A stretch of DNA of 44,404 nt, taken from the NCBI GenBank assembly GCA_022837245.1, contig JALHHX010000003.1, positions 1 through 44,404 on the forward strand. Direction: 5' to 3'. How positions within the stretch are numbered: position 1 is the first letter of the stretch; each line of letters begins with the position of its first letter. The translations under genes were made by a program, and so were the position numbers. Of this stretch, positions 16,818-24,380 are shown one piece after another. A model generated the notes under the pieces. That model was not told the DNA's origin, made no database searches, and saw only the letters and a list, made by a program, of their open reading frames with translations. The stretch is from Lentisphaerota bacterium. GTDB taxonomy: Bacteria; Verrucomicrobiota; Kiritimatiellia; RFP12; UBA3636.

Positions 16818-17903
16818 TTATTCGACAGGTGGTTCTTCGGGAAGGATCGGCACGGTTCTCCAGCCGGACGATTCCGTAAGCTCGCGGGCGGCGAAGCACC
16901 ACACGACCGCGCGCTTGCCTTTCAGAAAATCCGGCTCGGCGCGCACTCGTCGGGCTAGATCAATCCGGACAGTAGTGGCTGCTGAACCACGTCGCGCCAT
17001 AAGTGCCACAGGCATGCCAATCTCTGCGGAAAGCAGATCCATCAAACCGCCGCCTTCGGCAAGCATGTCTTCGCCAGCATGAAACACCAGTCCGTGGCTG
17101 TCAGCCAGTACCAGCACAGGCGAGTCCTTATCCTCTTCAAGCGGAAAGCCGTCGGGCGTCGTCACGCGGCGCGCCTTCACGGTCTCTTTAGGCCATGCGG
17201 GATCCTCAAGAATCCGCCAGAGGTCGCCAGCGATTTCCACATCCTCTATTTCCACCACGGTCTTCAGCTCCCCTTTGCTCACGCCGTTGGCCGCAAGCCA
17301 CCCGGCAATTTCTTTCGCCGCTATTTCAATCCCGCGTGGACTCCAGTGCGAATCGGTTCGGCAACAGACGGATCCTGCCTTTTCGTCTTCGGCTCTTGCC
17401 TTAATGAATGGCTCCGTCAAATCCAGCACAGCCACATCTGCCTTCCGCAATTTCGCCATGAAGACCTGCAACGCGGCATCGCGCCGCACGGGCACACAAG
17501 CTTCCCCTCCGGGCAGCTTGTCCGCATAGATCACGGCACGAGGCGGCACTGGTACAACGAGTAGCTTGACGCCCGCGTCCCTTAGCTGCGCCGCCGTGTC
17601 GAGGATGACTGGCAAAGGGTCGCGCGCATCCTTGCGTGTGGCGGCAGACGCGGTCTGCGCCGCCGGATCCCAGAATTCTCCCGCGCCCAAGTGACGCAGC
17701 TCGGGGGCCAGGAACAGCCATCCGTCTTTGGCTTTGACCACCGCCTCTTTGGCAGCGGCAGCCCTCTCGGCGAGCACCCGGCATTCCGCCGCGAACGCCG
17801 CGTCAGAAGCCGCTTCAGCAAACGCCGGCAATGCAAGCGCCAGCGAACCTCCCAACACGGCAAGCGCCGAGACGTTAAATTGTATAAACCGTTTGTTTTT
17901 CAA
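16818..17903 (-). CDS. AlgJ/AlgX-like SGNH-fold protein, periplasmic
   Basis: 361-residue exported protein. The N-terminal signal peptide (hydrophobic stretch VSALAVLGGSLALALPAFA) ends near residue 30. The SGNH hydrolase-like domain shows KDGWLFLAPELRHLG (common in AlgJ/AlgX as the first strand), the Asp-x-His pair in CRTDSHWSPRGIEIAA and the likely nucleophile Ser in VLVLADSHGLVFHAGEDM. Near the end is VVWCFAARELTESSGW, a conserved family ending. AlgJ/AlgX proteins move acetyl groups onto alginate or other polysaccharides in the periplasm with the MBOAT protein AlgI. It lies 47 bp downstream of a second such protein. The Ser sits in ADSH where AlgJ proteins generally have GDSF, so full acetyltransferase activity is uncertain. 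Confidence 0.82.
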   Translation of the reverse strand: MKNKRFIQFNVSALAVLGGSLALALPAFAEAASDAAFAAECRVLAERAAAAKEAVVKAKDGWLFLAPELRHLGAGEFWDPAAQTASAATRKDARDPLPVILDTAAQLRDAGVKLLVVPVPPRAVIYADKLPGGEACVPVRRDAALQVFMAKLRKADVAVLDLTEPFIKARAEDEKAGSVCCRTDSHWSPRGIEIAAKEIAGWLAANGVSKGELKTVVEIEDVEIAGDLWRILEDPAWPKETVKARRVTTPDGFPLEEDKDSPVLVLADSHGLVFHAGEDMLAEGGGLMDLLSAEIGMPVALMARRGSAATTVRIDLARRVRAEPDFLKGKRAVVWCFAARELTESSGWRTVPILPEEPPVE

Positions 17904-17950
17904 GAAAAATCCCTCCCAGGCATTAATTTACGACGGAACGACGCGCGGCT

Positions 17951-19546
17951 TTATTGCCGCGCGGCATCCGCTTCCTCCGCCCAGTAGAGCGGAAGTTCGA
18001 TCTCAAGCATCTCGTCGTCCAGCAAGCCCGTGTTCAGCGATCCGTAGTCGCTCTCTACTTCTGACCAAGGCCGGAGTTTGAGCGAAACTTTCGCGCCTGG
18101 GCGGACCGCCGCGGTCGGCAGGATCTTGCGCGCGCTCATGCCTTGCAGCAGTACGACTGCCTGGTCTGGCATGTCCACACCTTCCGCCGCCTTGATTCCG
18201 GCGACATGCCACTTGATTATGAACTCTGAATAAGGAGCGTCGAGTCGCGGGCCGGACGACACCGCGGCAACCGTCGCGGCACAGCCGATTGTACCTGCAG
18301 CCTCCGCCTCCCTGACGCTCTGCGTCGGTTCTTCTGGAAGCGACATCTCCTTCCAGTCGCCATGCGCAAGCTCGCGCTCCGAAAACTGCCAGATCACGGC
18401 CTTTACACCCTTCAGCGAGGTCTGGCCGCGGGCGAGAGCCTGTAAGAAACGCTCACGCGACCCCCATGCGCCGCCATCGTTGCGGATGAAAGCATTGACG
18501 GGACGGCCAAGATGGAATGCAAGCCTTTCGGCAAGTCCAGCGTCCGCTCCCCAGCCCATGCCTTCGAGCGAGTAGATGTTTGAGAAGCTGTCGCCCAAAA
18601 GCACAACGTCGGCCGCAACGTCCTTGGCGAATTCAATTGGGCGTACCTCAACCGTCTCCGGTGTGCGCAGCTCATGTGTGTCGGGAAGTGCGAGCATCAT
18701 CGCAGTGTCGCCCGCGTTTGTGACTTCATGCGGAGCGGACTCGACTGGTGGGCTTGCCGTATCGAGTGGCTCCAATACGTATTGAAGCTCGCTGGCCAAC
18801 GCTGCCGCAACAGCATCCATAGCCTCTGGCGTCCAATGTGTGTCGCCTTTCAAGTATGCGGCTCCGTGCTCTTCGCGTATCTTGGAAAGAGCCGGGGCGG
18901 CGTCGAAAATCGCGCAGCCGTGTTTTTCCAGCGCGTCGCGCCAGAACGAAAAACCGCGTGCGCGGATAACCGCGCCGCCTTTATCTTTGAAATCTTTGGA
19001 GCGCAGTTTGTCCGGATGAACGCCTGGCTTTACCGGAACCGGGAGTAAGATCAGCCCCACGCCGCGCTCGTCGAGGGCATCATGGAATTGCTTCACTGCA
19101 GAAACAGCGGCGGGTTCAGGCGGGTCAAGAGGCTTGAGATCGCCCTGGGTGACCATGCCGCGGCCGGTGAGCGCGCTTATGTCCGGTTTGTAGAAGAGCC
19201 AGCCGTCGTTACCGAGTGCGACCTGCTCATCGCCAGCTCCCAATTCGGCGAGCGCAACCTGAACGGGCTCGCGCAAAGCAACCGCGGCGGGGAAATCGCG
19301 GTTGATGATCGCCTCGCTGGCAACGATGCGTTCCTTTAGTGTTCCGTCTGAGGCGAATAGCCCGGCGATCGCGCCACGTGTGGAAGGTGAAGCGATTAGC
19401 GCCACGAATCCTGCCGTGACAAGCGCTATGAATATTGCCGCGAGCGCGACGGCGACGCCGTGCGAGACGTCGGTATGGCCGATTTCGCGCCGCGCTTGTT
19501 CCTCGCGGCTTTGGCCTGTCGTTCGTGTTTTCGGCTTGAGAATCAT
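17951..19546 (-). CDS. AlgJ/AlgX-like SGNH-fold protein, membrane-anchored
   Basis: 531-residue protein with a cytoplasmic N-terminus and one membrane segment (about residues 30-52, VAVALAAIFIALVTAGFVALIA), the rest being predicted periplasmic. The SGNH domain carries NDGWLFYKPDISALTG, the Asp-x-His pair in KGDTHWTPEAMDAV, the nucleophile motif VVLLGDSFSNIYSLEG and the ending VIWQFSERELAHGDW. All catalytic positions of AlgJ/AlgX acetyltransferases are present. About 150 residues after the SGNH domain form an extra C-terminal region that may be a carbohydrate-binding module, as in AlgX. It starts 13 bp after the MBOAT gene, consistent with the two-component relay in which MBOAT moves the acetyl group across the membrane and this protein transfers it to polymer. 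Confidence 0.88.
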   Translation of the reverse strand: MILKPKTRTTGQSREEQARREIGHTDVSHGVAVALAAIFIALVTAGFVALIASPSTRGAIAGLFASDGTLKERIVASEAIINRDFPAAVALREPVQVALAELGAGDEQVALGNDGWLFYKPDISALTGRGMVTQGDLKPLDPPEPAAVSAVKQFHDALDERGVGLILLPVPVKPGVHPDKLRSKDFKDKGGAVIRARGFSFWRDALEKHGCAIFDAAPALSKIREEHGAAYLKGDTHWTPEAMDAVAAALASELQYVLEPLDTASPPVESAPHEVTNAGDTAMMLALPDTHELRTPETVEVRPIEFAKDVAADVVLLGDSFSNIYSLEGMGWGADAGLAERLAFHLGRPVNAFIRNDGGAWGSRERFLQALARGQTSLKGVKAVIWQFSERELAHGDWKEMSLPEEPTQSVREAEAAGTIGCAATVAAVSSGPRLDAPYSEFIIKWHVAGIKAAEGVDMPDQAVVLLQGMSARKILPTAAVRPGAKVSLKLRPWSEVESDYGSLNTGLLDDEMLEIELPLYWAEEADAARQ

Positions 19547-19559
19547 AATGGATACGGGA

Positions 19560-21029
19560 TCAGAAAATGAAGTAGATGAACGGGTGGAAGGAAGTGGCTA
19601 CAAGCATCACCACCGATATGAGGAAAAGCCCCATGGCCAGTGCGGCGCGGGCAGGGGGCAGACGGCGCGTGTAGTCCCACGTTTGGATGCCGAAGAATGC
19701 TACGACGGCGGCTATGACAAGCGAGATGCCAAGATACTGGTTGCCAATGATGCCTGACACGAGTCCGGCGGCGGCATCGGCCTCGCCGAGCCCCAGCATC
19801 GAGCGCCAATAACGTCCGGTCGCTGCCAGATCTGGCGCGCGGAACGGCACCCATGTGAACAGGACGAATAGGAAAGTGGCGGCTACGCGCAGGGCGTGCC
19901 CGATGCGTGTGCGGGCTGGTGCCGGCTTGAGGGCGCGCTCAATGACCAGCGCTGTGCCGTGCAGACCGCCCCAGATGACGAAGTTCCAGGAAGCTCCATG
20001 CCAGAGACCGCCCAGCAACATTACCGTCATGAGGTTCGCGTAAGTGCGGCGCGTGCCGCGACGGTTGCCGCCGAGCGGAATGTAAAGGTAGTCGCGCAAC
20101 CAGTTGGACAGGGACAGATGCCAGCGGCGCCAGAACTCGCCTATAGAAGCGGATCGGTATGGAGAGTCGAAGTTCTTGGCAAACATGAAGCCCAGCATCA
20201 GCCCGAAGCCGATCGCCATGTCCGAATACCCGCTGAAGTCGAAATAGATCTGGAAGGCGTATGCAAGCACGCCAATCCAGGCTTCGCCCGTTGTGGGCAG
20301 CTCTGCGCCGAAACAGGCGTCGGCGATCTGAGCGCATGTGTCGGCCAGCAGAATCTTCTTGGCCATTCCGAAACATACGAAAACCACGCCGCGTGCAAAT
20401 TTCTCCACCGTGTGCGTCCGCTGCTCGATCTGGTCGGCAACCTCCTGGAAGCGGATAATGGGGCCGGCCACGAGCTGCGGGAACATGGAGACGTAGCAGG
20501 CGAAGTCCGGGAAGCTGCGGATCGCCCGGCCGTCGCCGCGGTATACGTCTATCGTGTAGCTCATCGACTGGAAAGTGTAGAAGCTGATTCCCAGCGGCAG
20601 CACGACGCGCAGGGTGGTGTCGAACTCCGCGCCTTCCATGCCCAAAGCGAGCGCCAGCGCGTTCCAACTGTCGACGCCGAAGTTGAAGTATTTGAAGAAG
20701 CCGAGCAGCCCCAGATTCGTCACAATCGACCATACGAGCGCCATGCGCTGCCCGCGGGTCCTTTTCCCGCCAACTTCAAGCAACGGCAGTTGCTCGCGAT
20801 TTGTGGAACGAAAGCCGTCGGTCATTGCCCGCGCGGCGACATAGTCTATGGCGGTGGAAAAGAGCATGAGCCATGCAAACCACGGATTCGACCATCCGTA
20901 GAACACATAGCTGCACAAAGTTAGAAACAGGTGCTTCCAGAAGCGCGGAAGGGTGGCATGAAGCAGATAGTAGCCGCCGAGAACCGGGGGCAGAAAAAGG
21001 AAAAGGAAAACGATCGAGCTAAATACCAT
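19560..21029 (-). CDS. MBOAT family O-acyltransferase (AlgI-like)
   Basis: 489-residue polytopic membrane protein of the AlgI type. It begins MVFSSIVFLFLFLPPVLGGYYL, the typical first helix, contains YTIDVYRGDGRA and the conserved RRWHLSLSNWLRDYLYIPLG, and has the catalytic His in GGLWHGASWNFVIWGGLHG. About ten hydrophobic helices and the normal length are seen. In characterised systems the protein takes acetyl from a cytoplasmic donor and delivers it across the inner membrane for exopolysaccharide acetylation. It is the first gene of the - strand unit with two AlgJ-like genes and the LamG protein. No polysaccharide synthase is present in the window, so the polymer that is modified is unknown. 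Confidence 0.93.
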   Translation of the reverse strand: MVFSSIVFLFLFLPPVLGGYYLLHATLPRFWKHLFLTLCSYVFYGWSNPWFAWLMLFSTAIDYVAARAMTDGFRSTNREQLPLLEVGGKRTRGQRMALVWSIVTNLGLLGFFKYFNFGVDSWNALALALGMEGAEFDTTLRVVLPLGISFYTFQSMSYTIDVYRGDGRAIRSFPDFACYVSMFPQLVAGPIIRFQEVADQIEQRTHTVEKFARGVVFVCFGMAKKILLADTCAQIADACFGAELPTTGEAWIGVLAYAFQIYFDFSGYSDMAIGFGLMLGFMFAKNFDSPYRSASIGEFWRRWHLSLSNWLRDYLYIPLGGNRRGTRRTYANLMTVMLLGGLWHGASWNFVIWGGLHGTALVIERALKPAPARTRIGHALRVAATFLFVLFTWVPFRAPDLAATGRYWRSMLGLGEADAAAGLVSGIIGNQYLGISLVIAAVVAFFGIQTWDYTRRLPPARAALAMGLFLISVVMLVATSFHPFIYFIF

Positions 21030-21211
21030 GGAATTATTGTCTTATTCCGATAGAACCCGGCCTGTGCACGCAGCTGCGCCACCCTTGCTGTTTCTGTCCT
21101 TTTTCATGCTGCTCCGAATAGTAAAGCATAACTCATTTCCCATATCAAGGCGAAAATCTCTATTCGTATACAAAAAACCAAAACTGAACAAGGTTGGCAA
21201 AAAGACGGAGA

Positions 21212-21241
21212 TTGACAGCATAGAGAAGCATAATGTAGTAT
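21212..21241 (+). promoter_or_regulatory. Promoter of the 21.3-kb lipoprotein gene
   Basis: A perfect -35 TTGACA (21212-21217) and a -10-like TAGTAT (21236-21241) are 18 bp apart and about 50 bp upstream of the ATG. The surrounding 100 bases are distinctly AT-rich. Confidence 0.5.
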
Positions 21242-21289
21242 CTACGTGTACCTAAATTCGTGTGGTTTGCTCACTTGGAGGGAAAACAA

Positions 21290-21814
21290 ATGAACACTTA
21301 TCAATCGGTTGCGTTGGCGGTTATTGTTGGCATGGTTGTATCGGGATGCGGTAAAGGAGGAGACGCCGCCGGAGACGTCGAGGACGTCAAGATCTCCGAT
21401 GATGCGGTCTCTTTTACCGTTAACAACGAAGATGGAAGTAAGGCAGAGTTCAAATCAGAGGGCGACGAGATAACAATAACCGACGAAAAGGGAGAATACT
21501 CATTTGCTTCGGATGAAACTGGCCTTGATGCCAAGTCTTTTCCTAAAGACCTTTTATTTTACCCCGAATCAAAGCTCGTCACTTCAATCAGCTCACCCGA
21601 GAGCGATATCTTTGTGCTAAATTCCAAGGATGCTTATAAAGACATCGCCGAGAAGTACAGGAGTGATATGAAGGAAAAAGGCTGGTCTGAAACAACATTT
21701 GTTTCAGATGAAAGCGCCGTCAGCATCATTTTTGAGAAAGAAGAACGAACCTTAAACTTTACTGTGGCAAAGGAAGAAGGCTCCAGTACAATTTCTATTG
21801 CTAGAACCAAGTAG
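21290..21814 (+). CDS. Small acidic lipoprotein of unknown function
   Basis: 174-residue protein starting at ATG 21290, chosen because GGAGGGA lies 6-12 bases upstream; an upstream in-frame start lacks such a site. The signal peptide is MNTYQSVALAVIVGMVVSGC, with lipobox VSGC and predicted lipidated Cys20. The mature protein begins GKGGDAAGDVEDV and is rich in Asp, Glu, Ser and Lys, with alternating polar beta-strand patterns (VSFTVNNEDGSKAEFKSEG). The C-terminal half (LLFYPESKLVTSISSPESD) resembles small proteins with repeated KYRSDMKEKGW-type segments seen in bacterial lipoproteins, but no named family is recognised. It is probably monocistronic. Its base composition is more AT-rich than neighbouring genes, which may reflect recent acquisition or simply its acidic composition. 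Confidence 0.75.
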   Translation: MNTYQSVALAVIVGMVVSGCGKGGDAAGDVEDVKISDDAVSFTVNNEDGSKAEFKSEGDEITITDEKGEYSFASDETGLDAKSFPKDLLFYPESKLVTSISSPESDIFVLNSKDAYKDIAEKYRSDMKEKGWSETTFVSDESAVSIIFEKEERTLNFTVAKEEGSSTISIARTK

Positions 21815-21981
21815 GCTCTTCCTTGCCGTCTTTTTCTAAAACGGCGGTCGAAGGGGAAAAAATTAGAACAGCTTGGTTATGCCATAGACGACCCGGTTGC
21901 ACGTTTTCGCACCGGGCAGTGGAGGCGCGTCAAGATGATAATTAAAAACCAGCATCTGTTGGCAGTGTAAAAAAACAGTTT

Positions 21982-23736
21982 GTGGAAGAGCATGAGTTAC
22001 CTTTGAACGAGGAAAACACCTACAAAGCCATGCCTCCGCCTTCACGCCATCCGCTTGTGGCGCTTTCGCTTTTTTTCATGGCTGGATGCGTGGTCGGCAT
22101 GCTACATCCGTGGAATCTTAGCCTGGTCGCCGCCGCAACATGCGCGTGCGCCGCCTCATGGTTTGCTTTGAGGCAATTCGCCAGACGCAGCTCATCATGG
22201 CTATTCGCGTCGTCGCTCGCTTTGGGCCTGACCGCCGGAGCCGTGGCGTGTTGCTCCGCGATGCTGGCCGCGCAGGAGGACTACGAGAGCGTAGAGGTGC
22301 TTCGCGAGATAATCGAAAGCCGCGAGGACGCTACGGTGCGCGGACGCATTGCTTCGGCGCCATCTGTCGTAATGCTGCAAAACGGCGCGAGCGCGCGTGT
22401 GCGTTTCGATTTTGAAGTTAGGGAAGTTCCGTTCGAGCACGACAACGTGCCGATGCCGAACTCGCTGGTACGCGTGGATTGGTACGGCCCCGTTTCGCTG
22501 CTCGACGACGACAATCCGCCCTTCAGGATCCCGCGAGAGGGCGAGGGCTGGCAACTAGTCGGCAGAATGCGAGAGATCAACACGCGATCGGCAGTGCCGC
22601 TGGTGACGCTCTCGATAGGCGGTGGAAAGAATAACAGCAAGCGTTACGTCGAGATGGACTGCTCTCCGCAGATGGCGGCTCTCTGGAGACTCCGCAGCTA
22701 TGCGGGGCGCGCGCTATCGATCGGCGTTGATGAGGATAGGTACCACGACAGCCTTTCGATAATCAAGGCGATGACTCTCGGATACCGCTCTGACCTTCCT
22801 TCTGAGGTGATGGATTTCTTCCGCCTATCTGGAACGGTACACGTGTTTTCCATATCGGGGCTTCATGTGGGGATAATCGCGGCACTTGTCATGGGCGCGC
22901 TGTGCATATTCCCCTTTCCTCAGAAATTGCGAGTGGTCGTGTTTTGCATTGTGCTCGTATTATACACCACCGCCGTAGGCGCGCGATCAAGTGCGGTGCG
23001 CGCGTGCGTGATGTCGCTCTTCCTCTTCAACGCGCCGCTTCTCAACCGCAAAATAGATCCGGCTTCGGCCTTGAGCGGCGCTGCGATCTTCATTCTCGCT
23101 GTTGATCCCCGCCAAGTCGTTGATCTTGGCTTCATACTTTCGTTCGCGTGCACGGCGGGGATTCTTGCGTTTGTTCCGGTGTTGAAATCCTCCGCTTCCC
23201 TTGCCATCGCTCTCATTAGACAGAGAATCGTGGCTCCTCGCGAGGAGACGGTCGCCATCGAGCATCTGATTGGTCCAGATGGAATGCCGCTTTCACAGCC
23301 GAGAAATTCATGGAGCCTCGCACGCTATTTGCGCGAAGAAACGGCGGCGTCGATCGCCGTCTCCCTTGCGGCATGGATGTCGTCTGTCCCTGTCACGGCG
23401 GTGATGTTTGGACAGATGACTCCGATATCAATCTTGTGCAACCTGCTTGTCGTGCCGATAGCCGCCGCAATAGTTGTCGTCGGCGCGCTGAGCATGATCT
23501 CCGCAATAATATCGCCATGGTTGGCCGGCGTGTTCAACCATGCGAACGTCATCATAACGGAATTCATGGTGTGGGCGGCGCGAGTGTCATCGGAAATTCC
23601 CGGTGGAAGTTTCGAAGTGGAGCCGTGGAGTGCAGGCGGCATGGTTGCATGGTGCCTTGCGATGACGGCCTGGTATTTCATCGCGCGCGCGTTGGTGTCC
23701 GATCCGGAATATGCGAAAAGGCCGCATGCCATGTAA
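21982..23736 (+). CDS. comEC: ComEC/Rec2-type DNA uptake channel, lacking the metallo-hydrolase domain
   Basis: 584-residue polytopic membrane protein. An N-terminal pair of helices is followed by a soluble DUF4131/OB-like region (about residues 110-215, with ARVRFDFEVREV and REGEGWQLVGRM). The Competence domain then shows the signature FFRLSGTVHVFSISGLHVGII and VGARSSAVRACVMSL. In competent bacteria ComEC carries single-stranded DNA across the inner membrane. Full-length homologues of 700-800 residues end in a metallo-beta-lactamase-like nuclease domain, which is absent here; the protein stops after the membrane helices at ALVSDPEYAKRPHAM. Truncated forms are common in several phyla. Start choice is uncertain: GTG 21982 lacks a clear ribosome-binding site and ATG 22030 is an alternative. 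Confidence 0.88.
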   Translation: MEEHELPLNEENTYKAMPPPSRHPLVALSLFFMAGCVVGMLHPWNLSLVAAATCACAASWFALRQFARRSSSWLFASSLALGLTAGAVACCSAMLAAQEDYESVEVLREIIESREDATVRGRIASAPSVVMLQNGASARVRFDFEVREVPFEHDNVPMPNSLVRVDWYGPVSLLDDDNPPFRIPREGEGWQLVGRMREINTRSAVPLVTLSIGGGKNNSKRYVEMDCSPQMAALWRLRSYAGRALSIGVDEDRYHDSLSIIKAMTLGYRSDLPSEVMDFFRLSGTVHVFSISGLHVGIIAALVMGALCIFPFPQKLRVVVFCIVLVLYTTAVGARSSAVRACVMSLFLFNAPLLNRKIDPASALSGAAIFILAVDPRQVVDLGFILSFACTAGILAFVPVLKSSASLAIALIRQRIVAPREETVAIEHLIGPDGMPLSQPRNSWSLARYLREETAASIAVSLAAWMSSVPVTAVMFGQMTPISILCNLLVVPIAAAIVVVGALSMISAIISPWLAGVFNHANVIITEFMVWAARVSSEIPGGSFEVEPWSAGGMVAWCLAMTAWYFIARALVSDPEYAKRPHAM

Positions 23737-23748
23737 GACATGCGGCCT
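23719..23748 (-). terminator. Bidirectional hairpin terminator between comEC and the H1-like gene
   Basis: Perfect 10-bp arms AGGCCGCATG (23719-23728) and CATGCGGCCT (23739-23748) surround a 10-base loop. Read on the - strand the stem is followed by TTTT, giving an intrinsic terminator for the H1-like gene. On the + strand it overlaps the comEC stop codon and is followed by CTTCTATT, a weaker U-rich tail. Confidence 0.65.
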
Positions 23749-23780
23749 CTTCTATTCTACAGATATGCCGAGCCCGACGG

Positions 23781-24122
23781 CTATTTGGCTGCTGCTTTTT
23801 TAGCAGTGGCCTTCTTGGCCGGAGCCTTCTTGGCAGGGGCTTTTTTTGCGGGAGCTTTTTTAGCGACCGCCAATTTTGCAACGGCTTTTTTTGCGGGGGC
23901 TTTTTTAGCCGGCGCGGTCTTTTTCGCCGGAGCTTTTTTTGCTGCCGGAGCTTTTGCCGCCGCTGCCTTTTTTGCGGGAGCCGCTTTAACCGCCGCTTTT
24001 TCGGCAGGCGCTTTTTTTGCGGGAGCCGCTTTGGCTACCGCCTTCTTTGCAGGCGCTTTTTTCGCGGCTGCCTTTTTGGCGGGGGCTGCTTTTTTTGTTG
24101 CTGTCTTTGGTGCAACTGGCAT
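23781..24122 (-). CDS. Histone H1-like lysine/alanine-rich DNA-binding protein
   Basis: 113-residue protein composed almost wholly of Lys, Ala and Pro. It is built from repeats of the type APAKKA and KKAPAKKAVAK, with an N-terminal MPVAPKTATKKAAPAKK and no folded domain. This matches the C-terminal-tail type of eukaryotic H1 and the Hc1/Hc2 and AlgP-like nucleoid proteins of bacteria. Such proteins bind and compact DNA by charge. The AAGGAGAAAAGTT sequence before the ATG is a good ribosome-binding site, a promoter-like pair lies about 90 bp upstream, and a hairpin terminator follows, so it is a monocistronic, probably well-expressed gene. Low-complexity composition makes homology to any particular family uncertain, but the coding frame is convincing. 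Confidence 0.85.
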   Translation of the reverse strand: MPVAPKTATKKAAPAKKAAAKKAPAKKAVAKAAPAKKAPAEKAAVKAAPAKKAAAAKAPAAKKAPAKKTAPAKKAPAKKAVAKLAVAKKAPAKKAPAKKAPAKKATAKKAAAK

Positions 24123-24211
24123 AACTTTTCTCCTTGTGTCGGATTTGTTTTTCCGTTTTTTGGTTTGCGACTCGACCGCTGGACGCAGCGGCCTCGTCTT
24201 CCTGGAATAAA

Positions 24212-24240
24212 TGTATACTCTTTTTTTTGATCCGACGCAA
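24212..24240 (-). promoter_or_regulatory. Promoter of the H1-like gene
   Basis: On the - strand TTGCGT (24235-24240) and TATACA (24212-24217) are 17 bp apart, with an A-tract (complement of the run of eight T's at 24221-24228) in the spacer. The H1-like ATG lies about 90 bases downstream. Confidence 0.5.
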
Positions 24241-24288
24241 GAGGAAAATGAAATTTTTCACCGAAAGAATTTGCGGGCGAATTTCAGG

Positions 24289-24318
24289 TTGCCGATCAGC
24301 CCGGCAATACTGTATCAT
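24289..24318 (+). promoter_or_regulatory. Putative promoter of the ABC exporter genes
   Basis: TTGCCG (24289-24294) and TATCAT (24313-24318) are 18 bp apart and about 60 bp upstream of the permease ATG. The match is moderate, and this gap is divergent from the H1-like gene, so a promoter is expected here. Confidence 0.35.
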
Positions 24319-24380
24319 CCGAGGCGAATTGAGAACTGAAACGAGCCGCGGCGCAGGTTCCGAAAGATCACTCGAAACAG

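Noticed and set aside
19896..20924. A 342-codon + strand open frame opposite the MBOAT gene
   Set aside because: The - strand MBOAT motifs (WHGASW, RRWHLSLSNW) are unmistakable and the antisense frame has no recognisable domain.
21828..21935. Two weak inverted repeats after the lipoprotein gene (GCCGT/ACGGC and CCCGGT/ACCGGG)
   Set aside because: Stems are short or bulged and neither is followed by a U-tract, so a terminator call is not supported.
23781..24122. Regularly repeated sequence resembling a repeat array or CRISPR
   Set aside because: The repeats are imperfect codon repeats of a Lys/Ala/Pro protein without spacers of unique sequence.
23310..24230. A 306-codon + strand frame with runs of Phe, Cys, Gly and Arg, resembling a Cys-rich repeat protein
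   Set aside because: It is the antisense of the comEC end and of the Lys/Ala-rich H1-like gene; the repeats simply mirror the AAG/GCC codons of the H1-like gene.
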